Of a DNA stretch of 64,000 nt, positions 1 through 10,981 are shown one piece after another. A program made the position numbers and the translations under genes. Within the stretch, counting starts at the first letter, position 1. Each line of letters starts with the position of its first letter. The notes beneath the pieces are model-generated. The model was not told the origin of the DNA, ran no database searches, and saw only the letters and a list, made by a program, of their open reading frames with translations. Source of the DNA: Dehalococcoidia bacterium (GTDB lineage: Bacteria; Chloroflexota; Dehalococcoidia; Bin125); contig JAJDXE010000013.1 of NCBI GenBank assembly GCA_022825265.1, positions 1 to 64,000 of the forward strand, written 5' to 3'.

Positions 1-80
1 TCATCCGGAAGTAGGTTGAGAGCACGGCCACTGTTGCGGATGTCTCACTGCGCAGCGATAGAGGAGTGGCGCCAGGTTGT

Positions 81-106
81 TACCCAAGTTGATGAGTTGC
101 TGGGTA
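81..106. promoter_or_regulatory. Inverted repeat upstream of gcvT
   Basis: TACCCA and TGGGTA form an inverted repeat with a 14-base spacer, ending about 10 bases before the gcvT ATG. It could be an operator or a small hairpin over the start region. No glycine-riboswitch architecture and no clear Shine-Dalgarno sequence is visible in the 116 bases before gcvT. A six-base repeat can arise by chance. Confidence 0.25.
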
Positions 107-116
107 CATTGACTGC

Positions 117-1223
117 ATGACTGAGGGTGACTCGGCGACGGTGCTGACTCGGTTGAGGCTGCGCGAGCAGCATCTGGCTTGCGGGGCGAAGGTTGCGCCG
201 TTCGCTGGCTGGGAGATGCCGCTGCAGTACGAGGGCATCGTGGCCGAGCACCTCGCCGTTCGCGAACGCGTCGGCGTGTTTGACGTGTCGCACCTGGCCA
301 GGGCGTGGGTCGAAGGACCCGAAGCGGCCGAGCTGCTGCGCTTGGTGACGACCTTTGATGTCACCGCATTGCCCGAGGGGCAGGCGCACTACTCGCTGTA
401 TTGCAACGAGGCCGGCGGGATCGAGGACGATGTCTTCATCTATCACCTGCCCGGCGATCGCTGGCTGGTGATCCACAACGCCGCCAACGCCGACCGCGAC
501 TTCGAGCGGCTGCAAGCGGCGGCCGGCAGCGCGGCGTTCGAGGTCACTCCCGAGACCGTGATGCTCGCCGTTCAGGGACCAGAGGCGATTGCGCTCCTGG
601 GCACGGTCCTGAGCGAGGACATCCCGTCGATGCAGCCGAGGCATTGCGCCGAACTGAACTGGCGGGGAACGTCGGTGCTGTTCGCCCGTACGGGCTACAC
701 GGGCGAAGACGGCGGCGAGTGCATTGTCGACCGGGATCATGCCGGCCTGCTGTGGGACGCGCTGATCGCAGGCGGCGGAACGCCGGCCGGACTGGGCGCG
801 CGCGACACGCTGCGACTGGAGGCGGCGCTGCCGCTGCATGGCAGTGACATCGATGCGTCGACCCATCCCTATGAGGCGGGACTGGGTTTCGCGGTCAGCC
901 TCGACGACGGCGCGCCGTTTACCGGACGCGAGGTATTGGCCGAATTGAAGGCGCAGCCTCGAATCCGTCGTCTGGCGCACCTGGCGGCCAGGGCACGCGG
1001 CGTGATCCGGGCCGGGTTCGACGTGCGAACGCCCGGTGGGACGGAAACAATCTGCTGCTTGACCAGCGGCGCGTACAGCCCGAGCTTGCGTCTCGGAATC
1101 GGGATGGCCTATCTGCCCGTGGAACAGGCCAAGCGCGGGACCATGCTTGAGGTCGATGTCAGGGGACGGGCGCTGCCGGTTGAAGTGGTTCGCCGCCCGT
1201 TTTATCGAACACCGGAGGAGTGA
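117..1223 (+). CDS. gcvT: Aminomethyltransferase (glycine cleavage T protein)
   Basis: This is the T protein of the cytoplasmic glycine cleavage complex. It takes the aminomethyl group from lipoyl-H protein and transfers the one-carbon unit to tetrahydrofolate, releasing ammonia. The 368-residue length is normal. Family landmarks are the N-terminal FAGWEMPLQY and VFDVSHL segments and GLGARDTLRLEAALPLHG in the folate-binding half. It is first in a four-gene operon: its TGA overlaps the gcvH ATG by one base, which points to translational coupling. The chosen ATG lacks a strong Shine-Dalgarno sequence. Order and similarity together make the call firm. Confidence 0.96.
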   Translation: MTEGDSATVLTRLRLREQHLACGAKVAPFAGWEMPLQYEGIVAEHLAVRERVGVFDVSHLARAWVEGPEAAELLRLVTTFDVTALPEGQAHYSLYCNEAGGIEDDVFIYHLPGDRWLVIHNAANADRDFERLQAAAGSAAFEVTPETVMLAVQGPEAIALLGTVLSEDIPSMQPRHCAELNWRGTSVLFARTGYTGEDGGECIVDRDHAGLLWDALIAGGGTPAGLGARDTLRLEAALPLHGSDIDASTHPYEAGLGFAVSLDDGAPFTGREVLAELKAQPRIRRLAHLAARARGVIRAGFDVRTPGGTETICCLTSGAYSPSLRLGIGMAYLPVEQAKRGTMLEVDVRGRALPVEVVRRPFYRTPEE

Positions 1224-1627
1224 TGACGATGGAACATGAGGCGCCCGAAGACCTGCTCTACACGTCCGACCACGAGTGGTTGCGTCGCGACGCCGACAGT
1301 GAGGACGAGGTCACAATTGGCATCACCGAGTTCGCGCAGGAGCAACTGGGCGACGTGGTCTATCTCGAACTCCCCGCCGTGGGGACCGAGCTGACGGCCG
1401 GCGCGCCGTTCGGCGAGATCGAGTCGGCCAAGACGGTGGCAGAACTGTTCGCGCCGGTCAGCGGCGAGTTGATCGGCGTCAACACGGAGTTGGAAGAGCG
1501 TCCCGAACTGGTCAATGAATCACCGTTCGACGAAGGCTGGATCGTCCGCGTGCGAATCTCCGACTCCGGCGAGCTGGACAACCTGCTTGACGCCGACGCC
1601 TATCGGGCGTTGATTCCGGAGGACTAG
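1223..1627 (+). CDS. gcvH: Glycine cleavage system H protein
   Basis: This is the lipoyl carrier protein that shuttles the aminomethyl intermediate between the P, T and L proteins. The family motif GEIESAKTVAELFAPVSGE is present, and Lys70 (counting from ATG 1223) is the expected lipoylation site. The N-terminal YTSDHEWLR segment is also typical. About 134 residues is usual. The gene starts on the A of the gcvT stop codon. A GTG at 1220 and a second ATG at 1229 are alternative starts; a GGAGGAG ribosome-binding site overlaps the end of gcvT. Confidence 0.96.
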   Translation: MTMEHEAPEDLLYTSDHEWLRRDADSEDEVTIGITEFAQEQLGDVVYLELPAVGTELTAGAPFGEIESAKTVAELFAPVSGELIGVNTELEERPELVNESPFDEGWIVRVRISDSGELDNLLDADAYRALIPED

Positions 1628-1629
1628 CG

Positions 1630-2972
1630 GTGTCCTCGCCGCACCCGTACATTCCCGCCACCGAGGCAGACCGGGCGCGGATGCTCGAGCGCATCGGCGC
1701 TGATGATCTGGACAGCCTGTTCGCCGACCTGCCTGAGGCGTTCCGCGATCCCTCGATCGACCTGCTGCCCGCGCTGACCGAGCCCGACCTGATCGCGCTG
1801 CTCGCCGATCGCGCGGGACAGAACGCGGCTCCCTCTCGGCCGAACTTTCTGGGCGCCGGCGCCTATCGACGCTCAGTCCCGTCGATCGTCTCTTATCTGG
1901 TCAGCCGCTCGGAGTTCTCAACCGCTTACACGCCATATCAGCCGGAGATCAGCCAGGGCACGCTGCAATCTGGGTTCGAGTTTCAGTCGGTCGTCTGCGA
2001 GTTGACCGGTATGGACGTGGCCAACGTGGGACTCTACGACGTCGCCAGCGCCACGGCAGAAGCCTGCTTGATGGCCTCGCGCACGACGAAGCGGCAGGCT
2101 GTTTGCTTGCTGGAACCGATTCATCCGGGAACCGCCGACGTGGTCAACACGTACGCGCGCGGGGCGGGCCTGCGGGTCGACGCCGTCTCGATGGCCGAAG
2201 AGCTGAGCGATGAACACGCCTGCCTCGTGGCGCAGCAGCCCGACTTCCTCGGAACCATTGTCGACCTGGAGCCGCTCGCGAACGCGGCTCACGAGGTCGG
2301 CGCGCTCCTGGTCGCGGTTGCCGATCCGTTTGCATTGGGCATGTTGAAAGCGCCGGGAGACGCCGGGGCGGACATCGTCACCGGTGAGGGTCGCGATCTG
2401 GCAGGAGCACCCGCTTTCGGCGGACCATCGCTGGGACTGTTCGCGGCCGGCTTGCCCTACCTGCGCCAAATGCCCGGTCGCATCGTCGGTCGGACGAAGG
2501 AGCTGCATCCCTCGGACGGCGGCAAAGCCCGTACCGGTTACGTGTTGACCCTGCAGGCACGAGAACAGTTCATCCGCCGCGAGCGGGCGACATCCAACGT
2601 TTCGACCGCGCAGGCGCTAATCGCGCTCGGCTTCACGATCGCCGTGCAGGCGCTCGGACCCCACGGACTGCGCGAGTCCGCGGAACTCTGCTATCAGCGA
2701 GCTCACGACGCCGCTAGGCGAATCGCTGCGATTTCCGGCTACAAAGTTCCCGAGCGTGGACCCTGGGTTCAGGAGTTTCTGGTGCGTGGCCCTGTCCCTG
2801 CGGCCAATCTCTCATCCGAGTTGTCAGAGCGAGGCATCACCGCTGGACTCGATGTCTCCGATCGACCGGAACCCGAAGCTCACAACGCGCTGCTCTTCTG
2901 TGTGACCGAAGCCACGCCCGACTCACACATCGACGCCCTGATCGAGGCGTTGGCCTCGATCGGAGATGAAGT

Positions 2973-2976
<4 letters not shown>
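1630..2976 (+). CDS. gcvPA: Glycine dehydrogenase (decarboxylating) subunit 1
   Basis: This is the N-terminal half of the P protein in its split, two-subunit form, as found in many Gram-positive, thermophilic and Chloroflexota genomes. With GcvPB it decarboxylates glycine on PLP and passes the aminomethyl group to GcvH. The 448-residue length is standard. PYIPATEADRARMLERIG near the N terminus and AYTPYQPEISQGTLQ are family hallmarks. It begins with GTG two bases after the gcvH stop and overlaps gcvPB by four bases. Confidence 0.95.
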
Positions 2977-4460
<1,484 letters not shown>

Positions 4461-4573
4461 CTCATCGCAATGCAAGCCAATCAGAGCTTCCCGAAGCACG
4501 ACTATGATCATCGCGCTGGTTGGCAATCTGCTCGGCGACTGGCTGTATGGCACGGACAAGGAGCGCTCGGCAA

Positions 4574-5356
4574 ATGGAGCTTGAAGGCAAGATCGCGGTC
4601 GTGACCGGTGCCGGACAAGGCATCGGTCGAGCGATCGCGCTGCATCTCGCTGAGGCTGGCGCAAACGTGGCCGTCGCCGATATCAACAGCGCCACCGTCG
4701 AAGACACCGCCGCCGCCATCTCAACGTTGGGCTGCGAAAGCCTTGCCATCCACGCCGACATGGGCAGCGTCGAGGAGATTGACCGCATGGTCTCTGAAGC
4801 GACTGACGCCTTCGGACGAATCGACATCATCGTCAACAACGCCGGCGTCACTCGCTATCTCTACGTCATGGATGTTGAGGAAGCCGACTGGGATCGCATC
4901 CATCGGGTCAACGCCAAGGGCGTCTTCTTCTGCATGCAGCGCGCTGCCCGCGAGATGATTTCTCAGGGCGACGGCGGGCGGATCATCAACATCGCGTCGA
5001 TCGCCGGCAAAGGCTACCGGGGAACGTCCAACGCCGCCTATGCGGCCAGCAAGGGCGCAGTGCTGGCGATGACCATGATCGCTGCCGATCAGCTGGCCCG
5101 GCACAACATCAACGTCAATGCGATCTGTCCCGGCGTGACCAACACTGAACTGTCCCTGACGAACATGCGCAATCGAGCCGAACGCACCGGCGCGAGTCTC
5201 GCCGATCTCGAACGAGAGCGTGCCGCCCGAATCCCGATCGGCCGAGCCAACACGCCTGAGGACATCGCAGACATGGCCCGGTTCCTGGCCGGGCCCGGCG
5301 CTCGCAACGTCACCGGCCAGGCGTTCAACGTCGATGGCGGCCTCGTGATGCACTAA
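4574..5356 (+). CDS. SDR family NAD(P)-dependent oxidoreductase
   Basis: This is a classical short-chain dehydrogenase/reductase of 260 residues. TGAGQGIG binds the cofactor, NNAG stabilises the central sheet, and YAASK carries the catalytic Tyr and Lys. The C terminus (GQAFNVDGGLVMH) is typical of family members that oxidise or reduce sugars, acyl chains or alcohols; the substrate cannot be read from sequence. The open frame extends upstream, but the ATG immediately before LEGKIAVVTG gives the usual N terminus. The gene follows gcvPB by about 110 bases and may be in the same transcript. Confidence 0.88.
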   Translation: MELEGKIAVVTGAGQGIGRAIALHLAEAGANVAVADINSATVEDTAAAISTLGCESLAIHADMGSVEEIDRMVSEATDAFGRIDIIVNNAGVTRYLYVMDVEEADWDRIHRVNAKGVFFCMQRAAREMISQGDGGRIINIASIAGKGYRGTSNAAYAASKGAVLAMTMIAADQLARHNINVNAICPGVTNTELSLTNMRNRAERTGASLADLERERAARIPIGRANTPEDIADMARFLAGPGARNVTGQAFNVDGGLVMH

Positions 5357-5364
5357 GCGATGCG

Positions 5365-6147
5365 TTAACCGCGGCCGAAGAGCGGCATCTTCGTGGCCAT
5401 CACCGTGATAAACGGCACGTTCGCGTCGAGCGGCAGATTGGCCATGTACACGATCGCATCGGCGACGTGCTCGACATTGAACGTTGGCTCGACCATCCGC
5501 TCGCCGCTCGGCTGGGGCACGCCTCGTCCCATCCCGGCGGTCATCTCGGTCAGGGCATTGCCGATGTCGATCTGCCCGCAGGCAATGTTGTACTTGCGAC
5601 CATCAAGCGCGGTCGACTTCGTCAGTCCGGTCAGCGCGTGCTTGGTTGCGGTGTAGGGCGAAGAGTTCGGACGCGGTCGGTCGGCAGAGATCGAGCCGTT
5701 GTTGATGATCCGCCCGCCTTGCGGATCCTGATCTTTCATGATCCGGAATGCCTCCTGAGTGCAGAGAAACGCTCCGGTGAGGTTCAGGTCGACAACCCGT
5801 TGCCACTGTTCCAGAGTCAGCTCTTCCAGCGGTACCGCAGGTGCACCGCTGCCGGCATTGTTGAACAGCAGATCCAGGCGTCTGTATTCCGCGCGCACCC
5901 GCTCGAAGAGCGAGGCAATCGCATCCGCATCGGACACGTCGCACGCGATGGCCAGCGTCCGCACTGCGTCGTCGCCGGCCATTCGTTGTGTCTCTTCAAG
6001 ACGCTCCATGCGCCTGCCGGTCAATACGACGGTCCAGCCTTCACGCAATAGCGCCAGAGCCGATGCCCGTCCGACGCCCGATCCACCCCCGGTCACCAGC
6101 GCTACACGATTCGAGGTTGCTTCAGTCATGTCACTCTCCACACTCAC
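5365..6147 (-). CDS. SDR family oxidoreductase
   Basis: This is a second classical short-chain dehydrogenase. TGGGSGVG is the nucleotide-binding loop, NNAG is present, and YTATK holds the catalytic pair, with Ser in SIS about 13 residues earlier. It overlaps the upstream isomerase-like gene by four bases (GTGA), so the two form an operon and probably act on related hydroxy acids or sugars. A GTG start at the overlap is given; an ATG 18 bases downstream (MTEATSNRV) is equally plausible. The gene converges with the preceding SDR with only eight bases between stops. Confidence 0.87.
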   Translation of the reverse strand: MSVESDMTEATSNRVALVTGGGSGVGRASALALLREGWTVVLTGRRMERLEETQRMAGDDAVRTLAIACDVSDADAIASLFERVRAEYRRLDLLFNNAGSGAPAVPLEELTLEQWQRVVDLNLTGAFLCTQEAFRIMKDQDPQGGRIINNGSISADRPRPNSSPYTATKHALTGLTKSTALDGRKYNIACGQIDIGNALTEMTAGMGRGVPQPSGERMVEPTFNVEHVADAIVYMANLPLDANVPFITVMATKMPLFGRG

Positions 6148-6911
6148 TCGCGTTCAGCGGAACTCGACACACCGTACGGCAGCGCCCAATCGAGCCCGGC
6201 CAATGTGTCGCCTCGCGGGCGATACTCACACCCGACCCAGCCGTCGAATCCGAGTTGGTCGATCAGCGACAGCAGGAACGGATAGTTGATCTCCTGGAGC
6301 GCATCAGGCTCGTTGCGACCCGGCACACCGCTGATCTGGATGTGTCCAATGACATCAAACTGGGCCGTCAGCGTCTCTGCCAGGTGCCCCTCCATGATCT
6401 GCAGATGGTAGAAATCGCACTGCAGCCGCACGTTGTCCCGCTCGACCTGGTCGATGATTCTGCGCGCCTGTGCGCTGCCGGTCAGGAAGTAGCCCGGGTT
6501 GTCAACCGTGTTCAGCGGCTCGAGCAAGAGTCGAACGCCATGCGCTACAGCCTGGTCGGCTGCCCAGCGAAGATTGCGAATGAAGGTCGATTCTGCAGCG
6601 GGGTCATCGGTCCGGCCGGCCAGGCAATGGATCTGTTCACAGCCCAAGGCGATCGCGTACTCGAGGGCGTGTTGCATCCCCTTGCGGAAGGCGCGTTCCT
6701 CACCCGGTACAGCCGCCAGAGCAACCGGAGTGTTGATCAATACGGCTTGTAGGTTGGCGTCCTGGATACGCTCGGCCAGCGATGACGCCGGCTCCGAGTA
6801 GGGCGCCTGAATCTCTACCGCCCGGAAGCCTGCCGCCGCCACGAGCACGAAACGATCCAGCAACGCCGCTTCCCCAAACATCCACGACACGCTCGCGGCA
6901 AGAGCTGGCAT
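6144..6911 (-). CDS. Hydroxypyruvate isomerase-like TIM-barrel protein
   Basis: This 255-residue protein resembles the hydroxypyruvate isomerase branch of the sugar-phosphate isomerase/epimerase (xylose isomerase-like TIM barrel) family. The segments [33 protein letters not shown] and [10 protein letters not shown] are characteristic and carry the Glu, Asp and His residues expected to bind a divalent metal. It would interconvert hydroxypyruvate and tartronate semialdehyde or a similar pair, which fits an operon partner of the SDR type. The exact substrate is inferred only from the family. Confidence 0.82.
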   Translation of the reverse strand: MPALAASVSWMFGEAALLDRFVLVAAAGFRAVEIQAPYSEPASSLAERIQDANLQAVLINTPVALAAVPGEERAFRKGMQHALEYAIALGCEQIHCLAGRTDDPAAESTFIRNLRWAADQAVAHGVRLLLEPLNTVDNPGYFLTGSAQARRIIDQVERDNVRLQCDFYHLQIMEGHLAETLTAQFDVIGHIQISGVPGRNEPDALQEINYPFLLSLIDQLGFDGWVGCEYRPRGDTLAGLDWALPYGVSSSAERE

Positions 6912-7131
6912 GGAGGCATGCTACGGGGTGCTCAGATCTTGGGCATCGCGTCGGACAATGATGCGATCTCAAGACTGGTGTCAGCAGCTCTCAATGGCGT
7001 CACAGATGCATCACTGCACGGGAGAGGTCTCGCCGCGCGGATGCCAGATCGGCCATCGCTCCACATCGCGGTACCCTTGCCGTACGTTCGCTGAGACTCA
7101 ATCACTCTCAAGCCGATCAGGGATAGCGCTC

Positions 7132-8157
7132 ATGGCAGTCAAACTCTCCGATGTGCTCAAGGACAAACAGGCAACCACTGGGGTCGCTCCAGGCATCAGC
7201 GAGTATGAAACAAACCTGACTGAGGCCAGGAGCGGCGACCTGGAGGTCAAGCGAAGTGAATCACGGAGAATCGCCGAGCTCTACTACGACCTGGTAACCG
7301 ACTTTTACGAGTTCGGATGGGGCAGATCATTTCATTTCGCGCCTCGTGTGCCCGGCGAGAGCTTCAAGGCATCGCTGGCGCGACATGAACACTTCATGGC
7401 CCACTCCTTGGACCTCCGAGCGGGGATGGTCGTGGCCGATATCGGTTGCGGAGTGGGCGGGCCGTTGATCGAAATTGCCCGCTTCACGGGTGCCAAGATT
7501 GTCGGGATCAACACGAACGGCTACCAGATCGAACGGGCACGAACACTCACCGAAGAGGCCGGCCTTGATCATCTGGCCGAGTTTCTGCAATGCGACTTCG
7601 CGGACATCGATGCTCCCGACAACACCTTCGACGCCGTCTACGACATCGAGGCGACCTGCCACGCGCCGGACAAAGCCGCCGTCTACGGCGAGGTGTTTCG
7701 AGTGCTCAAGCCGGGAGCCTGCTTCGGCGCCTTCGAGTACTGCATGACGGAGCGGTTCGATCCCAATAATGCCGAGCATCTCAGGATCAAAGCCGACATC
7801 GAGTGGGGAGGTGGCCTCGTAGATATCGACGACTACGAGACGGTGGACGAGGCGTTGCGCACTGTTGGGTTCGAGGTGCTGGAAACCCGGAACCTCATCA
7901 ACCAACCTGGCCCGCAGATTCCCTGGTATGAACCGCTGACCGGGTCGGGCGTCTCCTTCGCCAGTTTCCGCAGTTCGAGATTCGGACGCGCCATGACCAC
8001 AAACACATTGCGGTTGCTCGAAACGCTCCGCATCGTGCCTCGCGGATCGGTCGATGTCTCACAGAAGTTGAATACCTGCGCGGCCGCGATGGCGGAGGCG
8101 GGCAGGCTGGGCATTTTCACGCCGATGTACTTCCTCCATGCTCGCAAGCCCTCGTAA
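7132..8157 (+). CDS. Sterol C24-methyltransferase-like SAM-dependent methyltransferase
   Basis: This 341-residue class I SAM methyltransferase looks like the sterol 24-C-methyltransferase (ERG6/SMT) family, not a generic methyltransferase. The N-terminal YYDLVTDFYEFGWGRSFHFA matches the aromatic sterol-binding signature YExGWGxSFHF, and VADIGCGVGGPLIEIARFTG is the SAM-binding motif I. YDIEATCHAPDK matches the later family block containing the conserved acidic residue. SMTs methylate the sterol side chain at C24. The ATG is chosen because sequence similarity begins there; the open frame upstream is not family-like. No oxidosqualene cyclase or squalene epoxidase is in the window, so a dietary or host sterol is a possible substrate. 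Confidence 0.8.
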   Translation: MAVKLSDVLKDKQATTGVAPGISEYETNLTEARSGDLEVKRSESRRIAELYYDLVTDFYEFGWGRSFHFAPRVPGESFKASLARHEHFMAHSLDLRAGMVVADIGCGVGGPLIEIARFTGAKIVGINTNGYQIERARTLTEEAGLDHLAEFLQCDFADIDAPDNTFDAVYDIEATCHAPDKAAVYGEVFRVLKPGACFGAFEYCMTERFDPNNAEHLRIKADIEWGGGLVDIDDYETVDEALRTVGFEVLETRNLINQPGPQIPWYEPLTGSGVSFASFRSSRFGRAMTTNTLRLLETLRIVPRGSVDVSQKLNTCAAAMAEAGRLGIFTPMYFLHARKPS

Positions 8158-8277
8158 GGCGCTCGAGACCTGAGTCCAGGCCGCAGGTAGACCCGTTCGG
8201 GTACTCACACTTGTGTTCAGTAGGCTGACCAGCGATGCCCATTGACCGCTTCAGGCGAATGAGAGGATGCATGCAAC

Positions 8278-9408
8278 ATGAAATCACGACAGATTCGCTC
8301 CAAGGTCACAAGCGAAGGCCAACTAGAGCTCTCAATCGCCGAGGTCGATGTTCCATCTCCCGGCCCAGATGAGGTCGTCGTACGCGTCGAAGCGTCACCG
8401 ATCAACCCATCTGACCTGGGTCTGCTGGTCGGCCCGGCGGACATGAGTCAGGCGCAGGTCTCTGGCTCTCCGAACAACCCGGTTCTGACCGCGCCAATTC
8501 CGCCAAAGCTGGTGGCATCACAGGCCGACCGCTTCGACCAATCTCTGGCGGCGGGCAACGAAGGCGCCGGCGTCGTGGTCGAGGCCGGCTCGGGTGCTGC
8601 CGCCCAGGCGTTGAAAGGCAAGATGGTCGGCGCGATCGCGCGCGAGATGTACTCGCAGTACCGCGTGATGAACGTCGCCCAGTGCCTCGAACTGCGTGAG
8701 GGCACCACCGCAAAAGAGGGCGCGGCCTGTTTCGTCAACCCGCTGACAGTATTGGGCATGGTCGAGACGATGCGGCTCGAGGGGCACGCCGCGCTTGTGC
8801 ACACGGCGGCCGCCTCAAATCTGGGACAAATGCTGCAGAAAGTCTGCAACGACGAAGGCATCGATCTGGTCAACGTCGTCCGACGGCCCGAACACGTTGC
8901 CCTGCTGAAAGGCCTCGGTGCAAAACACGTCTGCGACACCAGTCAGGACTCGTTCGAGGCCGACCTGACCGAAGCATTGATCGAGACCGGCGCCACGCTC
9001 GCGTTCGACGCCACCGGCGGTGGTCCGCTCCCCACCCAGCTGCTCAGCTGCATGGAAGCTGCCGCCAAGACCAAGGACCCCGGATTCAACCGCTACGGCT
9101 CCAACGTCTACAAGCAGGTCTACATCTACGGAGGCCTCGACACCTCGCCGACGGTCTTGCATCGCAACTTCGGCCTCGCCTGGGGTCTCGGAGGATGGTT
9201 GCTCACCCCGTTCCTCGAGCGAGTCGGCCCCGAGGCTGCAGAGCGCTTGCGTCAACGTGTCGCCGACGAGGTCACGACCACCTTCGCCAGCCACTACGCC
9301 AAGGAAATCTCGCTGGCCGAGGCGCTCGATCCGGAGAACATCGCCGTCTACAACCGGCGAGCAACAGGCGAGAAGTACCTGATCAATCCGAACAAGGATG
9401 TTGGCTGA
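8278..9408 (+). CDS. Zinc-type alcohol dehydrogenase-like (MDR) oxidoreductase
   Basis: This 376-residue protein has the medium-chain dehydrogenase/quinone oxidoreductase fold. The N-terminal half contains VVVRVEASPINPSDLGLLVG and GNEGAGVVVEAG; the C-terminal half has a Rossmann region (AAASNLGQMLQKVC). Cysteine ligands of a structural zinc are not seen, so it is more like the zinc-independent quinone-reductase branch. It lies about 120 bases downstream of the sterol methyltransferase-like gene on the same strand, with a small ACCCG/CGGGT stem in the gap. Co-transcription and a role in lipid modification are guesses. Confidence 0.8.
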   Translation: MKSRQIRSKVTSEGQLELSIAEVDVPSPGPDEVVVRVEASPINPSDLGLLVGPADMSQAQVSGSPNNPVLTAPIPPKLVASQADRFDQSLAAGNEGAGVVVEAGSGAAAQALKGKMVGAIAREMYSQYRVMNVAQCLELREGTTAKEGAACFVNPLTVLGMVETMRLEGHAALVHTAAASNLGQMLQKVCNDEGIDLVNVVRRPEHVALLKGLGAKHVCDTSQDSFEADLTEALIETGATLAFDATGGGPLPTQLLSCMEAAAKTKDPGFNRYGSNVYKQVYIYGGLDTSPTVLHRNFGLAWGLGGWLLTPFLERVGPEAAERLRQRVADEVTTTFASHYAKEISLAEALDPENIAVYNRRATGEKYLINPNKDVG

Positions 9409-9473
9409 GGCGAACGGGCGTCGGTTAAATCTCTATCCTCGTGCGGACATCGTTCCCACCTGGAGACCAGAAC

Positions 9474-10931
9474 ATGACCACCACGACCGAATCTCCCTCT
9501 GCCGCAGTCCGCGCGCAACTGGACCACCCAATCATCGACGGCGACTCGCACATCGTCGAGTTCATGCCGACGTTTTTCGATTACCTGAAAGATGTCGGCG
9601 GGTCGGAGATCGTCAAGCGTTATCGAGACTCCAGCGTGAGCCGCCGCTGGGCCGCAATGAGCTGGGACGAGCGCCGCGCCGAGCGGATGACCGTCCCGCC
9701 CTGGTGGGCGCTGCCGACCGAGAACACGCTCGACCGCGCCACGGCAATGATGCCGAGTCTGCTGCACGAGCGGATGGACGAAGTCGGCATGGATTTCGTC
9801 GTGCTCTACCCGACGATCGGCCTCGGCTTCCCGCACATGCAGGACGATGAAGTGCGCCAGGCAGTCTGCCGCGCCTTCAACGAATTCACAGCCGAACAGT
9901 ACGGCGGGTACTCGGATCGCATGACTGTGGCCGCTGTGATCCCGCTCCATACTCCCGAAGAGGGCATCACCGAACTCGAGCACGCTCACTCACTGGGTCT
10001 CAAGGTCGCCCAGATGCCTGCATTCGTCCGACGTCCCGTGCCCGCGGTCGCCGAGAAGTATCCCGAACTCGCGAACCAGGTCACCTGGCTGGACTCATTC
10101 GCAATCGACAGCGAATACGACTACGACCCCTTCTGGCAGCGCTGTCTCGATCTCGGCTTCGCCGTCGCCTCACACTCCTCCGGCATGGGCTTCATCGACC
10201 GCGCCTCCATCTCCAACTACATGTACAACCACATCGGCCACTTCGCGGCAGCCGGCGAGGTCCTCTGCAAGTCGCTATTGATGGGCGGCGTCACGACCCG
10301 CTTCCCCGAGTTGCGCGTCGCCCTGCTCGAGGGCGGCGTCGCCCACGGCGCCCGCATCTACGCCGACATCATCGCCCGCTGGGAGAAGCGCAGCCCGGAT
10401 CAGCTCCACAATCTGAATCCGGCCAACATTGACATCGAACTCGCCCAGGACCTCTTCACCCGCTACGGCGGCGAGTTGACCGAGGGCAAGCTCGACAATC
10501 TGCCCCGCACACTGGGCATGACCGCGCCCGACATCGAAGAGCGCCTGCGCGACAACTTCAGCGAGATGAACATCGAGCGCGCCGAGGACTTCTACGACCG
10601 CTTCGTGCCCTCCTTCTACTTCGGCTGCGAGGCCGACGACCCGATCACGGCCTGGGCCTTCAACGACCAGGTCAACCCGTTCGGCGCGAAGATCCGCGCC
10701 TTCATGAGCACCGACCTCGGCCACTGGGACGTGCCCGACATGTCGGAAGCCGTCGCCGAAGCCTACGAACCGGTTGAGAACGGCTTAATCAGTCCCGAGG
10801 ACTTCCGAGACTTCGCCTTCACCAACCAGCTCCGCCTCTACGCCCACAACAACCCCAACTTCTTCAAGGGAACCATCGTCGAAGACGCCGCCGCCGAAGC
10901 GCTGGCCCAGGAGTCAACAAACGGCGCCTGA
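9474..10931 (+). CDS. Amidohydrolase family protein (ACMSD-like metal-dependent hydrolase)
   Basis: This 485-residue protein belongs to the amidohydrolase-2/ACMSD-like TIM-barrel group that hydrolyses or decarboxylates cyclic and aromatic acids. IDGDSHIVEF near the N terminus supplies an acidic/His metal site in place of the usual HxH, and VASHSSGMGF and LLEGGVAHGARIYADI occur later, where the family has its metal-binding His and active-site residues. Long proteins of this type are abundant in SAR202-like genomes. The chosen ATG (MTTTTESPSAAV) is internal to a longer open frame and follows a short spacer after GGAG. The substrate is unknown. Confidence 0.77.
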   Translation: MTTTTESPSAAVRAQLDHPIIDGDSHIVEFMPTFFDYLKDVGGSEIVKRYRDSSVSRRWAAMSWDERRAERMTVPPWWALPTENTLDRATAMMPSLLHERMDEVGMDFVVLYPTIGLGFPHMQDDEVRQAVCRAFNEFTAEQYGGYSDRMTVAAVIPLHTPEEGITELEHAHSLGLKVAQMPAFVRRPVPAVAEKYPELANQVTWLDSFAIDSEYDYDPFWQRCLDLGFAVASHSSGMGFIDRASISNYMYNHIGHFAAAGEVLCKSLLMGGVTTRFPELRVALLEGGVAHGARIYADIIARWEKRSPDQLHNLNPANIDIELAQDLFTRYGGELTEGKLDNLPRTLGMTAPDIEERLRDNFSEMNIERAEDFYDRFVPSFYFGCEADDPITAWAFNDQVNPFGAKIRAFMSTDLGHWDVPDMSEAVAEAYEPVENGLISPEDFRDFAFTNQLRLYAHNNPNFFKGTIVEDAAAEALAQESTNGA

Positions 10932-10981
10932 GTCGTTAGGGCAAGTCTTCCTCATCGATCACAACACAACAGGGGATTCAG

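Noticed and set aside
1..116. Glycine riboswitch before gcvT
   Set aside because: The conserved aptamer core and tandem arrangement are not present in the available upstream sequence.
45..980. 311-codon minus-strand open frame opposite gcvT
   Set aside because: GcvT is unambiguous on the other strand, and this frame has no recognisable domain.
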